From positions 1-64,000 of the forward strand of contig NZ_BMLK01000023.1 in the NCBI RefSeq assembly GCF_014645195.1: a DNA stretch of 64,000 nucleotides. Reading direction: 5' to 3'. Position numbers and translations under genes: made by a program. The stretch is from Novosphingobium indicum (lineage in GTDB: Bacteria > Pseudomonadota > Alphaproteobacteria > Sphingomonadales > Sphingomonadaceae). Within the stretch, counting starts at the first letter, position 1. Every line of letters starts with the position of its first letter. Shown here piece by piece: positions 8,496 through 16,932 of this stretch. A model generated the notes under the pieces. The model was not told the origin of the DNA and made no database searches. It worked only from the letters and a program-made list of their open reading frames with translations.

Positions 8496-9737
8496 ATGTC
8501 TGGTTCCGATCTGCTCGAACGGCTGGGGATTCTCGCCGATGCAGCCAAGTACGATGCATCCTGCGCCTCTTCCGGCACGGACAAGCGTTCGAGCCGGGGT
8601 GGGCGCGGCGTCGGGTCAACACAGGGCATGGGTATTTGCCATGCCTACGCGCCGGATGGGCGCTGCATCTCGCTGCTCAAGGTGCTGCTGACCAACCACT
8701 GCATCTTCGATTGCCACTACTGCATAAACCGCAAGAGCTCGAACGTCCGCCGCGCGCGCTTCACGCCGGCTGAGGTGGTGCAGCTGACGCTCGACTTCTA
8801 CCGCCGCAACTACATCGAGGGACTGTTCCTCTCGTCCGGGATCGTGAAGTCCTCCAACCATACGATGGAGCAACTGACCGAAGTCGCCCGCTCGCTGCGC
8901 GAGGATCACGACTTTCGCGGCTACATCCACCTGAAGGCCATTCCAGAGGCCGATCCCGAACTGGTCGAGCAAGCCGGGCTCTGGGCCGATCGCATCTCGA
9001 TCAACGTCGAACTGCCGACCGATCCAGGACTCGCCCGCCTCGCGCCGGACAAGAACGCGGCGCGGATCGAAGGCGCAATGGGCCATATCGGCAGCGCCAT
9101 CGATGAAGCAAAGGACGCGCGCAAACGCTTCCGCCATGCCCCGCGCTTTGCGCCTGCCGGGCAATCGACGCAGATGATCGTCGGCGCAGATGGCGCGAAC
9201 GATATCGCGATCATCCAGCGCGCCAGCAGTCTCTACGGCCGCTTCGGCCTGCGCCGGGTTTACTACTCCGCCTTCAGCCCGATCCCCGACGCCAGTGCCA
9301 TCCTGCCGCTGAAGCGCCCGCCGCTGATCCGCGAGCACCGGCTCTACCAGAGCGACTGGCTCACCCGGTTCTACGGCTTCGCGCCGGAAGAAATCGCCGA
9401 AGCCGCGCAGGACGATGGTATGCTGCCGCTCGACATCGATCCCAAACTGGCCTGGGCCCTCAAGCGGCGGGAGGCCTTTCCCGTCGACGTGAATACCGCC
9501 CCGCGCGAGGCGCTGCTGCGGGTGCCGGGGCTTGGAACGCGCGCAGTCGATGCCCTGCTCGCCGCCCGCCGGCATCGGCGCCTGCGGCTGGACGATGTGG
9601 CGCGGCTGACCGTTTCCGTCGCCCGGCTACGCCCTTTTCTGGTGGCGGCCGACTGGCGCCCCACCCGCCTCACGGACCGCGTCGACCTGCGCCGGATGCT
9701 GGCCCCGCCGCAACAGCAGCTGGAACTGTTTGCATGA
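8496..9737 (+). CDS. UDG-linked radical SAM protein (putative DNA modification/repair)
   Basis: A 413-residue radical-SAM enzyme of the family that genomically accompanies UdgX-type uracil-DNA glycosylases (TIGR03916-like). The [4Fe-4S]-binding CxxxCxxC is Cys69-Cys73-Cys76 in TNHCIFDCHYC. The N-terminus EILADAAKYD-like segment (here GILADAAKYDASCASSG) is a family signature. Residues 330-370 form a helix-hairpin-helix (NTAPREALLRVPGLG), which suggests DNA binding. The reaction is unknown; the link to DNA repair is inferred from the HhH tail, the udgX neighbour and the LexA box. Its stop overlaps the next start as ATGA. Confidence 0.88.
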   Translation: MSGSDLLERLGILADAAKYDASCASSGTDKRSSRGGRGVGSTQGMGICHAYAPDGRCISLLKVLLTNHCIFDCHYCINRKSSNVRRARFTPAEVVQLTLDFYRRNYIEGLFLSSGIVKSSNHTMEQLTEVARSLREDHDFRGYIHLKAIPEADPELVEQAGLWADRISINVELPTDPGLARLAPDKNAARIEGAMGHIGSAIDEAKDARKRFRHAPRFAPAGQSTQMIVGADGANDIAIIQRASSLYGRFGLRRVYYSAFSPIPDASAILPLKRPPLIREHRLYQSDWLTRFYGFAPEEIAEAAQDDGMLPLDIDPKLAWALKRREAFPVDVNTAPREALLRVPGLGTRAVDALLAARRHRRLRLDDVARLTVSVARLRPFLVAADWRPTRLTDRVDLRRMLAPPQQQLELFA

Positions 9738-11215
9738 CTCCGGCCCGCAAAATCGCCGAGAGGGTTCACGTGGAGCTTGATGCCCCTGATGATTTCGCAG
9801 GCTGGCGCGAACGGGCAAGGGCTCTGGTGGCAGCGCATATCGCGCCGGAGCACGTGTCTTGGAGCGTTGCCGGTGGCACGACGGGGGATCTCTTCGCTAC
9901 CATGGCCAGCGCTCCTCCGCCGGAAGCGAACCCAGCTGCACTGGTTCGTGCCAGCGCCCGGTTTCTCGATCTCGCAAAAACGGCCCTGCTGCACCGCGCG
10001 CCTGAACGCTTCTCGCTGCTCTACGACCTGCTCTGGCGCCTGCAAGCAAACCGGCACCTGATGGACGATGCCGCCGACGGGCAGGTCCGCGAACTCGAGC
10101 GGCTGGCCCGGACCGTTCGGCGCGACATCCACAAGATGCGGGCCTTCGTGCGCTTTCGCAGCATGCGCGACGAGACCGGAGGCGAGCGCTTCGTCGCCTG
10201 GTTCGAACCGGAACACCACATCGTGCGGGCCAATGCCGCCTTCTTCGTCGACCGCTTCGCCAATCAGCAGTGGTCCATCCTCACGCCCTCGCTCAGCCTG
10301 CATTGGGACGGGTCGGCGCTGCAGGAAGGCCCGGCAGCCCGGCGCGAGGATGCCCCCGATCACGACGCCACCGAAGCGGCATGGCAGCGCTACTATGCCT
10401 CGATCTTCAATCCGGCGCGGCTGAAAGTGAGCGCGATGCTCAAGGAAATGCCGCGCAAGTACTGGAAGAACATGCCCGAGACGCGGCTGATCCCGGACCT
10501 GATAGCAGGTGCGCAGGCCCGCGAGGCCGCAATGATCGCCATCGCCGGCGAAGACATCGCATCGTCGCCCATGCCTGCAAATCTGGCGGACATAGCCGAA
10601 GGTATCTCCGACTGCAGCCGCTGCCCCATCGGCTGCAATGGTACGCGCGCAGTGCCCGGTGAAGGCCCGACGCAGGCGCGGCTGCTCATACTCGGCGAGC
10701 AGCCCGGCGATACCGAGGAAACCATGGGCCGTCCTTTCGTCGGACCTGCGGGAGCCGTGCTCGATAGGCATCTGGCGGAAGCCGGCATCGACCGGAGTGC
10801 AGCCTACCTCACCAATGCCGTGAAGCATTTCAAATTCTTACCGCGCGGCAAGAAACGGCTGCACCAGAACCCTTCTGCCAGAGAGATCGATCACTGCCGC
10901 TGGTGGCTGGACGCCGAACGCGCGCTGGTGCGCCCGGACTGGATTCTCGCCTTGGGCGCCAGCGCAGGCCGCGCCCTGCTCGGACGCACCCCCAGCGTGG
11001 GCCGTGAACGCGGTGTTCCTGTGCCCCTCCCCGACGGCACGCACATGCTGCTGACCGCCCATCCAAGCTATCTGCTGCGGCTGGAAGGCGATGCGCGCGA
11101 GCGGGAGACAGCCCGTTTCGTCCAGGATTTGAAAGTTCTGGCAGAGGCGCTTTCAAGCCAGCACTGGCGCCCCGAACTCCGTCAGGCTGCGGAGAGGATT
11201 TCCACTTCGGGATGA
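9734..11215 (+). CDS. udgX: DUF4130-UdgX fusion, covalent uracil-DNA glycosylase type
   Basis: A 493-residue two-domain protein. Residues 1 to about 250 match the DUF4130 'probable DNA metabolism' domain. Residues from about 285 are a family-4-like uracil-DNA glycosylase. GEQPGD (321-326) is its motif 1, with GRPFVGPAG following, and the SDCSRCPIGC cysteines are expected to help hold the Fe-S cluster. The diagnostic UdgX R-loop GKKRLHQ is present; its His377 corresponds to the residue that in Mycobacterium smegmatis UdgX attaches covalently to the abasic site after uracil removal. The C-terminal TAHPSYLLR motif is also intact. It overlaps the radical-SAM gene by four bases and should be SOS-induced with it. 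Confidence 0.9.
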   Translation: MTPARKIAERVHVELDAPDDFAGWRERARALVAAHIAPEHVSWSVAGGTTGDLFATMASAPPPEANPAALVRASARFLDLAKTALLHRAPERFSLLYDLLWRLQANRHLMDDAADGQVRELERLARTVRRDIHKMRAFVRFRSMRDETGGERFVAWFEPEHHIVRANAAFFVDRFANQQWSILTPSLSLHWDGSALQEGPAARREDAPDHDATEAAWQRYYASIFNPARLKVSAMLKEMPRKYWKNMPETRLIPDLIAGAQAREAAMIAIAGEDIASSPMPANLADIAEGISDCSRCPIGCNGTRAVPGEGPTQARLLILGEQPGDTEETMGRPFVGPAGAVLDRHLAEAGIDRSAAYLTNAVKHFKFLPRGKKRLHQNPSAREIDHCRWWLDAERALVRPDWILALGASAGRALLGRTPSVGRERGVPVPLPDGTHMLLTAHPSYLLRLEGDARERETARFVQDLKVLAEALSSQHWRPELRQAAERISTSG

Positions 11216-11523
11216 ACCTGCGCCAGGTGATCGACGATGGCCAGATGCAGGGGCCGCTCGAATTCGACGCCAACCTGCGTGGCATTGGCCCAGCGCACAT
11301 AGCCGGACCACGATTCCATCCCTTCCAGCTTGATAGTGACGCATCGTCCAGGACTTGCAGTTGGAGACGAAAGCTGAATCCGGCAGCCCCATTGCGAAAT
11401 GTCGAGCATGGTGCCGCCAATCCGCGTCTTGCAACTATCGCGCACGACTGCCGACGCGCCCAAGGTAAGGCGTTTTTCGCGGCGCTGGCCCCACGATTGC
11501 TTCGGCTGGTGATCGTCCGTCAT
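11182..11523 (-). CDS. PilZ-domain protein
   Basis: A 113-residue single-domain protein. RREKR (residues 14-18) gives the RxxxR motif and LDISQWGCRI gives the [D/N]xSxxG motif that bind cyclic di-GMP in PilZ domains. The domain fills the protein, so it may act by binding a partner; the target cannot be inferred. Its 3' end overlaps the udgX 3' end by 34 bp, tail to tail. The 105 bp upstream hold an AGGACA...TGTCCT inverted repeat (around 11541-11565) and no gene. Confidence 0.85.
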   Translation of the reverse strand: MTDDHQPKQSWGQRREKRLTLGASAVVRDSCKTRIGGTMLDISQWGCRIQLSSPTASPGRCVTIKLEGMESWSGYVRWANATQVGVEFERPLHLAIVDHLAQVHPEVEILSAA

Positions 11524-11628
11524 GTGACGCCCTCACAACTACGAGGACAATTTAGACAGAGATGTCCTAAATTTTTCTTGAACCTCGGTTCTTTGGCTGG
11601 AAACGCGGCTTAAGATCGCCTGGCCGGA

Positions 11629-12690
11629 TCAAGCGTCGGTAAATCCCAGTGCCAGCCTGGCCAGTTCGGGAAACGCTTCGGCCCGTTCCTTCGCCTGCGC
11701 GTTGGCGGCGGTGCCACGAATGACGCGCCCCTTGATGCCGTGAAAGATCGCGGCGAGGCGGAAAAAGTTGAACGCCAGGTAGTAGCGGTAGTCGGGCAGC
11801 CCCTCGCGGCCCGTGCGGCGGCAATAGGCAGCGACGTAGTCTTCCTCACTGGGAATGCCGAGCGCGGCGATGTCCGCGCCGCCGAGCCCTGCCACGATGT
11901 GCGGCGGCATGTGGTACATCATCGCGTGATAGGCGAAGTCCGCCAGCGGATGGCCCAGCGTCGATAGCTCCCAGTCGAGCACCGCCAGCACGCGCGGCTC
12001 GGTCGGGTGGAAGATCATGTTGTCGATGCGGAAGTCGCCGTGGATAACGGAGGAGGCGCCATCGTCCTCGGGCATGTTCACCTCCAGCCACTCGATCACC
12101 GCGTCCATGGCCTCGTCGCGCCCCGCCGCCTCGTCCTCGCGGTACTGGCGCGACCAGCGGCCGACTTGCCGGGCGAAGTAATTGCCCGGCTTGCCGTAAT
12201 CGCCGAGGCCGATCGTCTCGGGATCATAGGAATGGAGCTGCGCGATCGTCGCGTTCATCGCGTCGAAGATCGCGGCGCGTTCTTCGTTGGAAACGCCGGG
12301 TACGGTTGCATCCCAGAAGATGCGGCCCTCGACCATTTCCATCACGTAGAACCAGGTGCCGATCACGCTCTCATCAGTGCACAAGCCGTAGACGCGCGCG
12401 ACCGGGAAGCCCTGCGCATGGAGCGCGGTCAGCACCTTGGCCTCGCGCTCCACGGCATGGGCGCCCTTGAGGATCTCGCCGGGCGGCTTGCGGCGCAGGA
12501 CATAGCTGCGCGCGGGGGTCACAAGCTTGTAGGTCGGGTTCGACTGCCCACCTTTGAACTGCTCGACGCCCAGCGGCCCGGCGTAGCCTTCGACATTGGC
12601 CTTTAGCCAGTTTTCGAGCGCCGCCTCGTCGAAGGCATAGCCCTCGCGAACGGCCGTGGTCCCGGTATTGGCTTCGGCGAGGTCGTTCAT
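11629..12690 (-). CDS. acyl-CoA-linked kinase, aminoglycoside phosphotransferase (ACAD10/11 kinase-like) family
   Basis: A 353-residue APH-fold protein. The N-terminal FKGGQSNPTYKL loop, the HGDFRIDN catalytic loop (217-224) and the metal-binding DWE (239-241) are intact. In animal ACAD10/11 such a kinase is fused to an acyl-CoA dehydrogenase, and in the Pseudomonas putida levulinate operon LvaA is a separate homologue; both act on 4-hydroxyacyl-CoA by phosphorylating the 4-hydroxyl before elimination. Here the gene overlaps the dehydrogenase by ATGA (start 12690), so I infer the same role. It is the last gene of the nine-gene leftward operon. A small LvaB-like partner is not visible. Confidence 0.82.
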   Translation of the reverse strand: MNDLAEANTGTTAVREGYAFDEAALENWLKANVEGYAGPLGVEQFKGGQSNPTYKLVTPARSYVLRRKPPGEILKGAHAVEREAKVLTALHAQGFPVARVYGLCTDESVIGTWFYVMEMVEGRIFWDATVPGVSNEERAAIFDAMNATIAQLHSYDPETIGLGDYGKPGNYFARQVGRWSRQYREDEAAGRDEAMDAVIEWLEVNMPEDDGASSVIHGDFRIDNMIFHPTEPRVLAVLDWELSTLGHPLADFAYHAMMYHMPPHIVAGLGGADIAALGIPSEEDYVAAYCRRTGREGLPDYRYYLAFNFFRLAAIFHGIKGRVIRGTAANAQAKERAEAFPELARLALGFTDA

Positions 12691-13907
12691 GCGTTCTGCG
12701 CTTCCTGCGCCTGCTTCCACTCCCGCTTGATCTTCTTGGCGAGGCTCCACTTGTGAACCTCGGTCGGGCCGTCGTAGATGCGGAAGGCGCGGACTTCGCG
12801 GAAGACCTGCTCGACGATGGTGCGGTCGGTCACGCCGGTACCGCCCATCACCTGCACGCAGTTGTCGGCAATCGTCATCATCGACTCGCTGACCGAAACC
12901 TTGGTCATCGAGCTTTCGACGGTGCCGAGCGAGCCAGTGTCGAGAACGCTGGCACACCAGTCGATCATCAGTTCACTCTGCTCGATCAGGATCTTGTTCT
13001 GCGCCAGCATGAAGCCCACGCCCTCGTGATCGATCAGCGTCTTACCGAAAGCCTCGCGGCGGCAGGCGTAGTCGGTGGCGATCTCCTGCGCGCGGATGCA
13101 GGCACCCAGCCAGCGCATGCAGTGCGAAAGGCGCGCTGGCGACAGGCGCACCTGCGCGTACTTGAAGCCTTCGCCCGGCTGGCCGAGCATCTGGTCCGCC
13201 GGAATGCGCAGGTTATCTAGCGTCAGCGTCGCGTGGCCGCCCGGCATCGAACTGTCGATAGTGTTGGGTATCTCGTCGATGCGGATCGCGTCATCGGGCA
13301 GGTCGACGAGAAACATACAGGCGCCGCCCTTGGTGTCCTCTTCCTCGGACGCGGCCATGACGATGCCGACCTTCGCGCCCTTGGCACCGGTGATGAAGGT
13401 CTTGCGGCCATTGACGATCCAGTGGTTGCCGTCGCGGCGGCAGGTCGTCTTCATCATTGAGGGATCGGAGCCCGCTCCGCCCCATTCGGCGGGCTCGGTC
13501 ATGAAGAAGGCCGAACGCGCGGTGCCGTCGATCAGCTTGTTGAGGAAGCGCTCCTTGAGTTCGGGCGAGCCGACATGACCGATCAGGTACATGTTCCCCT
13601 CGTCGGGCGCGAAGGTGTTGCAAGCCAGCGGGCCCAGCGGCGACAGGCCCGACTTGATCAGGACATAGGCCGTCTCGCGCTGCGTCAGGTGCGAACCATC
13701 GTCACGGATGTGCGGCGTCAGCACGCCGGCGGCGCGAGCCTTATCGCGCATTTCCATCACGAGTTCGTCGGTCGGCGCGCCGTGATGATCGCGGCGCGTG
13801 TCCTTTTCGTAGGGCACGACGACTTCGCGCACGAAAGCCTCGACTTTCGCGCCCATCTCGCGCGCATAGTCGGAAATGGCAGCCGGGTTGGTCTGAAGTA
13901 CGGTCAT
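12687..13907 (-). CDS. acyl-CoA dehydrogenase, ACAD10/11-like
   Basis: A 406-residue flavoprotein of the acyl-CoA dehydrogenase fold. FFMTEPAEWGGAGSDPS and ITGAKGAKVGIVMA are FAD/substrate-site blocks, and the C-terminus carries QVMGGTGVTD and YDGPTEVHKWSLAKK as in ACAD10/11 and LvaC-type enzymes rather than the YEGTSEI form of classical beta-oxidation enzymes. With the overlapping kinase gene it probably converts 4-phosphoacyl-CoA to 2-enoyl-CoA, or oxidises a branched acyl-CoA. The ATG at 13907 touches the stop codon of the VOC gene upstream. Confidence 0.88.
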   Translation of the reverse strand: MTVLQTNPAAISDYAREMGAKVEAFVREVVVPYEKDTRRDHHGAPTDELVMEMRDKARAAGVLTPHIRDDGSHLTQRETAYVLIKSGLSPLGPLACNTFAPDEGNMYLIGHVGSPELKERFLNKLIDGTARSAFFMTEPAEWGGAGSDPSMMKTTCRRDGNHWIVNGRKTFITGAKGAKVGIVMAASEEEDTKGGACMFLVDLPDDAIRIDEIPNTIDSSMPGGHATLTLDNLRIPADQMLGQPGEGFKYAQVRLSPARLSHCMRWLGACIRAQEIATDYACRREAFGKTLIDHEGVGFMLAQNKILIEQSELMIDWCASVLDTGSLGTVESSMTKVSVSESMMTIADNCVQVMGGTGVTDRTIVEQVFREVRAFRIYDGPTEVHKWSLAKKIKREWKQAQEAQNA

Positions 13908-14455
13908 TACTGGAGCACTCTCACAGGATCGGTGCCGTCCCAGTCACGGGCGGCATCCTTCATCATCTGGAACAGGCCCTCGGAACCCGCCATCGGCTGG
14001 AGATATTCGATCACGTAGCCCGGGCCCTTGCCCGGATCGACGTAGATCACTTCTCCGTCTTCCCCAACTTTGCCCTCGACGATCACTTCCGCACCCGACT
14101 CGGCACAGGCCGCTCGGGCGGCCTTGATATCATCGACGAACACGCAGACGTGGTGCAGGCGGTCCCGCACCGCGTATTCGCCGTGGTAGAGCGACGGCTC
14201 GGTGCTGTCCGTCTTGATCAGTTCGATCTGGATGTCGTTCCAGTAGCCGATCGCCATCGTGAAAACAGCCTCGGTCGGAGCGCCCTTGTACTTCATCTCG
14301 CCGAGCTTGACGTCGTTGAGGACGAAGAACGGCCCGACACCGACCGTCTCGATCCAGTATGTCATCGCCGCATCGAAATCGGTCGGGAAATAGGCAAGCT
14401 GGATCACCGGGCCGAGCGCCTTGAGCGGCCCCGGCGCTGCAGGGTTCGGGATCAT
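13907..14455 (-). CDS. VOC (glyoxalase/epimerase-like) protein
   Basis: A 182-residue vicinal-oxygen-chelate protein with two beta-alpha-beta-beta-beta modules, the second starting at RLHHVCVFVDDI (about residue 100). Such proteins act as epimerases, lyases or dioxygenases on CoA esters and aromatic compounds. Sequence blocks such as the N-terminal GVGPFFVLNDV resemble the VOC protein at 35183-35680 (GIGPFLHVPHV), so the two are likely paralogues. It sits between E2 and an acyl-CoA dehydrogenase with overlapping codons on both sides, so it is co-translated with the acyl-CoA module. The exact reaction is unknown. Confidence 0.78.
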   Translation of the reverse strand: MIPNPAAPGPLKALGPVIQLAYFPTDFDAAMTYWIETVGVGPFFVLNDVKLGEMKYKGAPTEAVFTMAIGYWNDIQIELIKTDSTEPSLYHGEYAVRDRLHHVCVFVDDIKAARAACAESGAEVIVEGKVGEDGEVIYVDPGKGPGYVIEYLQPMAGSEGLFQMMKDAARDWDGTDPVRVLQ

Positions 14456-15888
14456 GCGAAGAGTCCTTCCGGTTTCTCGATCAAGTCCTTGAGCGTCTGC
14501 AGGAACTGCGCGCCGGCAGCCCCGTCGATCGCCCGGTGGTCGACCGAGAGCGTGAACGAGATGCGGGTCTCGAAGGCAATGCCCCCCGCGGCAGTCTCGA
14601 CCGGCTGACGCTGCGCCGCGCCGACGGCAAGGATCGCACCCTGCGGCGGATTGATGATCGCATCGAAGTTCTCGATGCCGAACATGCCGAGATTGGAGAC
14701 GGAGAACGTTCCGCCTTCCATATCCTCCATGGAGAGGCCCTTGCCTTGTGCCTTGTCGATCAGGCGGCGGGTTTCGGCGGCAAGCTGGTCGATGCGCATC
14801 AGATTGGCCTGACGCACGACCGGGGTGACGAGGCCCTTGGGGCTGGCAACCGCAATCGACACGTCAGCGTGCGGGAAGCGGTGGATTTCCTGCCCGTGGA
14901 CCTGCACGTTGACGTCAGGATGCTTGACCAGCGCCATGGCCGAGGCCTTGACGATCCAGTCGTTCACCGAAGCCTTGCAGCCCAGCACGAGGTTCGCGGT
15001 CTTTCGCATTTCCAGCAGTGCATCGGCACTGGCGGACATACGCAGGTAGAAGTGCGGCAGTTCCTGCTTCGCCTGGGTGAGGCGCTGGGCCACAACCTTG
15101 CGAATGCGATCGAACGGGACGACTTCGGGCCGGTTCTCGCCGGGTACGAACTCCGGTATGCCCACGCTGCCCGAACAGGGCTTGGGCATCAGCGCCAGTA
15201 CGTCGGCCTTTGAAATACGGCCGCGCGCGCCGGTCCCGGTCACGCCCGACAGCGCAATGCCATTGATAGCGGCAATCCGGCGTGCCAGTGGCGAGGCAAA
15301 GACCTTGAGGTCGTCTTCCTCCACCGCGACCGTACCCTTGAGCGACGGCGAGGCAGGGCCGCGAAGTGCCTTTACGACGTCCTGATGGGTGATGCGGCCA
15401 CCGCGACCGGAACCCTCGATATCGCCAATGTCGACGCCTTCCTCTTCAGCCAGGCGCAGCGCCTCCGGACTGATCGGACGGTTGGTATCGATCTTGATTC
15501 GCTTCTTTTCGACTTCCGCCGGTGCGGCCACCGCAGGGGCCGGTTCCGGCTCGGCCCTGGCCTTCGAAGCGCCCTGCGCCAAGCCGCCTTCGGCTGGCTT
15601 GAAGCTGGCCACGAACGCCTCGATGTCGGCATCCGAATTGCTGCCGTCGTCAAAAACGGCCAGCAGCGCGCCGACGGGTTCGGCTTCAGAGCCGCCATCG
15701 ACGATAATCTTGCGCACGGTGGCGTCGTATTCGGCTTCGACCTCATTGGTAATCTTGGCGGTCTCGATCAGGCACAGCGTATCGCCGCGCTTGAAGGAGT
15801 CCCCCTCTTTCACCATCCATTCGGCAATCGTGCCCTCGGTCATTTCGATGCCCCACTTGGGCATCGTAAAGGCGCGGATACGGCTCAT
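14452..15888 (-). CDS. dihydrolipoamide acyltransferase (E2) of a 2-oxo-acid/acetoin dehydrogenase complex
   Basis: A 478-residue E2. The lipoyl domain (1-80) carries Lys45 in LIETAKITNEVEA, close to the acetoin-type E-T-x-K-I form. Two peripheral-subunit-binding domains follow, at about 139-175 (ISPEALRLAEEEGVDI) and 198-233 (ASPLARRIAAINGIAL), where one is usual. The catalytic acyltransferase domain ends with SVDHRAIDG, which holds the active-site His. The ATG at 15888 follows GAGGAGGG and lies 13 bp after the E1-beta gene; the longer in-frame extension runs into E1-beta and is rejected. No E3 is present in the window. Confidence 0.9.
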   Translation of the reverse strand: MSRIRAFTMPKWGIEMTEGTIAEWMVKEGDSFKRGDTLCLIETAKITNEVEAEYDATVRKIIVDGGSEAEPVGALLAVFDDGSNSDADIEAFVASFKPAEGGLAQGASKARAEPEPAPAVAAPAEVEKKRIKIDTNRPISPEALRLAEEEGVDIGDIEGSGRGGRITHQDVVKALRGPASPSLKGTVAVEEDDLKVFASPLARRIAAINGIALSGVTGTGARGRISKADVLALMPKPCSGSVGIPEFVPGENRPEVVPFDRIRKVVAQRLTQAKQELPHFYLRMSASADALLEMRKTANLVLGCKASVNDWIVKASAMALVKHPDVNVQVHGQEIHRFPHADVSIAVASPKGLVTPVVRQANLMRIDQLAAETRRLIDKAQGKGLSMEDMEGGTFSVSNLGMFGIENFDAIINPPQGAILAVGAAQRQPVETAAGGIAFETRISFTLSVDHRAIDGAAGAQFLQTLKDLIEKPEGLFA

Positions 15889-15901
15889 GTCCGGGCCCTC
15901 C

Positions 15902-16915
15902 TCAACGGTATTCGAGTGTCTTGCGAACCGCAGCGGCAACCTTGACCGGGCTCGGCAGGTAGGCGCCTTCCAGCTCGCGCGCGAAAGGCACCGGCGTATG
16001 CGGCGCCGTGACCATCTCGATCGGCGCCTTGAGGCTCGCGAAAGCCTTGTTGGCGACCAATGCGGAAATGTCAGTCGCCAGCGAACAACGCGGCGGGGCC
16101 TCGTCGACAATGACGAGACGACCGGTCACCTCGACCGAGTCGAGGATCGCTTCCTCGTCGAGCGGCGAAGTGGTGCGAAGATCGATGACATCACAGCCAA
16201 TTCCGTTCTGCGCGAGATCGTCGGCAGCGGTTTCGGCGTATCCGACCATCATGCCTGAAGCGACAATGGTCACGTCCTCGCCCGCGCGGGCCAGCCGCGC
16301 GTGGCCGAAGGGAATGCAGAAGTCCGGATCGTCGGGCACTTCCCCGCTCATCGCGTAGAGGAACTTGTGCTCGAGGAAGACCACCGGATCGTCGTCGCGG
16401 ATCGCCTGACGCAGCAGGCCGCAGGCATCGGCAGGGGTTGCCGGCATGACGACCTTGATGCCCGGCATGTTGGTGACGAACTGGCTGATCATCTGGCTGT
16501 GCTGGGCAGCGGCATTGTAGCCCGCACCCGCCGGCATGCGGATCACCGCCGGGCAGATCGACTTGCCCCCGAACATGTAGCGGAACTTGGCGATCTGGTT
16601 CCACAGCTGGTCCATGCATACGCCGATGAAGTCGGCGAACATGATTTCGGCCACCGGGCGCTTACCCGCCAGCGCGAGACCACCGGCAGCGCCCATGATG
16701 GCGCTTTCGGAGATCGGCGTGTCGATGACGCGTTCGGGACCGAAAGCATCGTAGAGGCCCGTCGAGGTCGACCAGATGCCGCCGATAGCCTCGGGGCCAC
16801 CGGCCGTACCCATGCCGCCGACAACGTCCTCGCCGAGAACGACGACGCGTTCATCGCGCTGCATTTCCTGGAAAATCGTATTGCGAATGGCGTCGCGGTA
16901 CATCATTTTTGCCAT
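15902..16915 (-). CDS. 2-oxo-acid/acetoin dehydrogenase E1 beta subunit
   Basis: A 337-residue transketolase-like E1-beta. LGEDVVGGMG, DTPISESAIMGAAGGLALAG and RMPAGAGYNAAAQHSQ are the family hallmarks, including the TPP-site glutamate in SE. With E1-alpha it forms the heterotetramer that decarboxylates a 2-oxo acid, or cleaves acetoin, and passes the acyl group to E2 lipoate. Subunit sizes (329 and 337) match acetoin dehydrogenase AcoA/AcoB well, but a branched or unusual 2-oxo acid from the surrounding pathway is equally possible. It sits 17 bp after E1-alpha. Confidence 0.9.
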   Translation of the reverse strand: MAKMMYRDAIRNTIFQEMQRDERVVVLGEDVVGGMGTAGGPEAIGGIWSTSTGLYDAFGPERVIDTPISESAIMGAAGGLALAGKRPVAEIMFADFIGVCMDQLWNQIAKFRYMFGGKSICPAVIRMPAGAGYNAAAQHSQMISQFVTNMPGIKVVMPATPADACGLLRQAIRDDDPVVFLEHKFLYAMSGEVPDDPDFCIPFGHARLARAGEDVTIVASGMMVGYAETAADDLAQNGIGCDVIDLRTTSPLDEEAILDSVEVTGRLVIVDEAPPRCSLATDISALVANKAFASLKAPIEMVTAPHTPVPFARELEGAYLPSPVKVAAAVRKTLEYR

Positions 16916-16932
16916 GTCTTCGCTCCCGCCGT

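Noticed and set aside
15889..16110. A 74-codon N-terminal extension of the E2 gene
   Set aside because: It lies inside the E1-beta gene in another frame, and GAGGAGGG sits just before the ATG at 15888.
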